This document shows, piece by piece, positions 37,176 to 37,916 of a DNA stretch of 37,916 bases. The DNA is taken from positions 1 through 37,916 of the forward strand of contig CAZJKC010000010.1 in assembly GCA_964546565.1 (NCBI GenBank), in the 5' to 3' direction. Under the pieces are notes generated by a model, which did no database searches, was not told where the DNA came from, and was given only the letters and a program-made list of their open reading frames with translations. Every line of letters begins with the position of its first letter. Within the stretch, counting starts at the first letter, position 1. The position numbers and the translations under genes were made by a program. This DNA is from CAG-826 sp964546565. GTDB lineage: Bacteria > Bacillota_I > Bacilli_A > RFN20 > CAG-826.

Positions 37176-37427
37176 CGCAATATCCCCCGGAACCGCTTCC
37201 ATTTTCGCAATGGCGGCGGGTGTGAGTTCAAAATTGTCATCGATCTCAACATGAATAAGCCCCGCGCTATTCAATTCATCCATCACGTCGCCGTCCGGCA
37301 ACAGGCGCTCTGCGTCCTGTTCATCGAATTGAATAGCCTGAGACCTTGTAAGGCCGCTTTTTAGCTTTACCCTATATTCCTTGTACACGGCTAACAATGC
37401 TTTTTTCGCGCTCTTGGTCAACTCCAT
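37137..37427 (-). CDS. Winged-helix-like protein downstream of the repressor
   Basis: 96 residues from ATG 37427 (AGGGAG at 37435-37440 on its strand). LTKSAKKALLAVYKEYRVKL, then LPDGDVMDELNSAGLIHVEI, DDNFELTPAAIAKME reads as a helical unit followed by a wing-like hairpin, as in YjcQ-type phage proteins. Cotranscribed with and 2 bases after the CI-like repressor, so it probably belongs to the lysogeny switch. Confidence 0.55.
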   Translation of the reverse strand: MELTKSAKKALLAVYKEYRVKLKSGLTRSQAIQFDEQDAERLLPDGDVMDELNSAGLIHVEIDDNFELTPAAIAKMEAVPGDIASLAVELALKLIT

Positions 37428-37429
37428 AA

Positions 37430-37792
37430 TCAATCTCCCTTGCTTCCGAGCATCGACTTCCCGAAGCTTACAAAATACCTCAGTTGTTCATCTGACAAGT
37501 TTTTTATCAACTCAATAGCTTCTCTTTGCATCTCGCTAAGCCCATCCCCAACAGGGGGTGGGCTTTTTTCGTCTGTTTCGCCCTTGAGCCATTCGACCGA
37601 TACGCCATAAATAGCGGCGATCTCGTAAATATAATTTGAGTAAGAAGACGAGCGTCCGGACATCCAATCGGATATAACATTCCCGCTCCTCAAACCAATT
37701 TTCTCCGCAAACTTCTTCTTCTCGCCGTGAACGAAATCGCCATTCTCCTTTGTCGGGATAAGAGAAAGTATGCGACTCAACATTATGTCCAT
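37430..37792 (-). CDS. CI-like phage repressor (XRE family HTH)
   Basis: 120 residues, ATG 37792 with GGAG upstream on its strand. The N-terminal domain HGEKKKFAEKIGLRSGNVIS, DWMSGRSSSYSNYIYEIAAI, YGVSVEWLKG is a Cro/CI helix-turn-helix with the typical final GVSVEWLxG helix. The C-terminal part is short (ELIKNLSDEQLRYFVSFGKS) and lacks the LexA-type Ser/Lys peptidase, so induction must work by another route, for example an antirepressor. Binding sites are the AAATCGYG half-sites beyond its start. Confidence 0.85.
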   Translation of the reverse strand: MDIMLSRILSLIPTKENGDFVHGEKKKFAEKIGLRSGNVISDWMSGRSSSYSNYIYEIAAIYGVSVEWLKGETDEKSPPPVGDGLSEMQREAIELIKNLSDEQLRYFVSFGKSMLGSKGD

Positions 37793-37814
37793 ATTACAGG
37801 CTCCAAATTAGTAA

Positions 37815-37878
37815 AACTATACAAATCGCGAAAAATCACGATTTAGATATTGCAAATCGTGAGAACATGAGTTATCAT
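37815..37878. promoter_or_regulatory. Lysogeny switch: three operator half-sites and divergent promoters
   Basis: Half-sites AAATCGCG (37823-37830), CACGATTT (37837-37844, inverted) and AAATCGTG (37854-37861). Rightward promoter TTGCAA (37850-37855), 17 bp, TATCAT (37873-37878), overlapped by the third half-site. Leftward -10 TATAGT (37820-37815) for the repressor, with a poor -35, as for an activator-dependent maintenance promoter. The first rightward (Cro-side) gene lies beyond the window. Confidence 0.75.
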
Positions 37879-37916
37879 ACAACTGTACCCACCAAAAGGG
37901 TGCAACAAAGGCGCCC

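Overview
The window is almost entirely the genome of a temperate tailed phage (siphovirus-type gene order) of a low-to-mid GC Gram-positive host, most likely a gut Clostridia/Oscillospiraceae bacterium. Reasons: strong AGGAGG ribosome binding sites, dense ATGA/GTGA/TTGA overlaps, and Firmicutes-phage families throughout (Gp157, phage replisome organiser, ArpU-like late regulator, Phage_min_cap2, Gp20 scaffold, Gp15, DUF859). No host housekeeping gene is visible. Phage genes lie on both sides of an attP-like site (34865-35120), which suggests an excised or circular phage form cut at arbitrary points, not an integrated prophage with host flanks. The window starts inside one gene and ends at the repressor/early promoter region.

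Layout. 1-9608 (+): early and middle genes. These are a truncated leucine-rich-repeat gene, small regulators, a SleB-like membrane hydrolase, a recombination/replication block (Gp157, predicted annealing protein, NinB-like, HNH-like, SSB, DUF1064, replisome organiser, DnaC-like loader), an unusual purine-rich non-coding stretch followed by a protein with a RAMP-type glycine loop, then DUF6378, dUTPase and an ArpU-like late activator. 9749-10274: a leftward two-gene insert with its own consensus promoter. 10320-19745: packaging, head and tail-tube genes (a terminase with a fused small-subunit-like N-terminus, portal, minor capsid, a tRNA-Gln, scaffold, major capsid, connectors, major tail protein, tail chaperones). 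19735-27156: tape measure and tail-tip proteins.

27171-30137 is a complete diversity-generating retroelement (DGR). It has a C-type-lectin/FGE-like target protein with a 127-bp variable repeat at its 3' end, a GC hairpin, a 127-bp template repeat and a DGR-type reverse transcriptase. All ten differences between template and variable repeat are at template adenines. The phage therefore appears to diversify nine residues of what is probably its receptor-binding tail protein.

30262-32348: lysis cassette (an endolysin whose CHAP halves are in swapped order, and holin-like membrane proteins), a sigma-region-4-like HTH protein and a strong terminator. 32380-34860: a post-lysis cluster of unknown, possibly virion-associated proteins, one preceded by a structured leader that can hide its Shine-Dalgarno. 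34865-36222: attP and tyrosine integrase. 36398-37916: small lysogeny-region genes, a CI-like repressor and its operator/promoter region, with rightward transcription leaving the window.

One sequence problem: the 100 Ns at 4800-4899 are flanked by an identical 55-bp sequence. Collapsing gap plus duplicate restores the DUF1064 frame, so the gap is an assembly join, not missing DNA.
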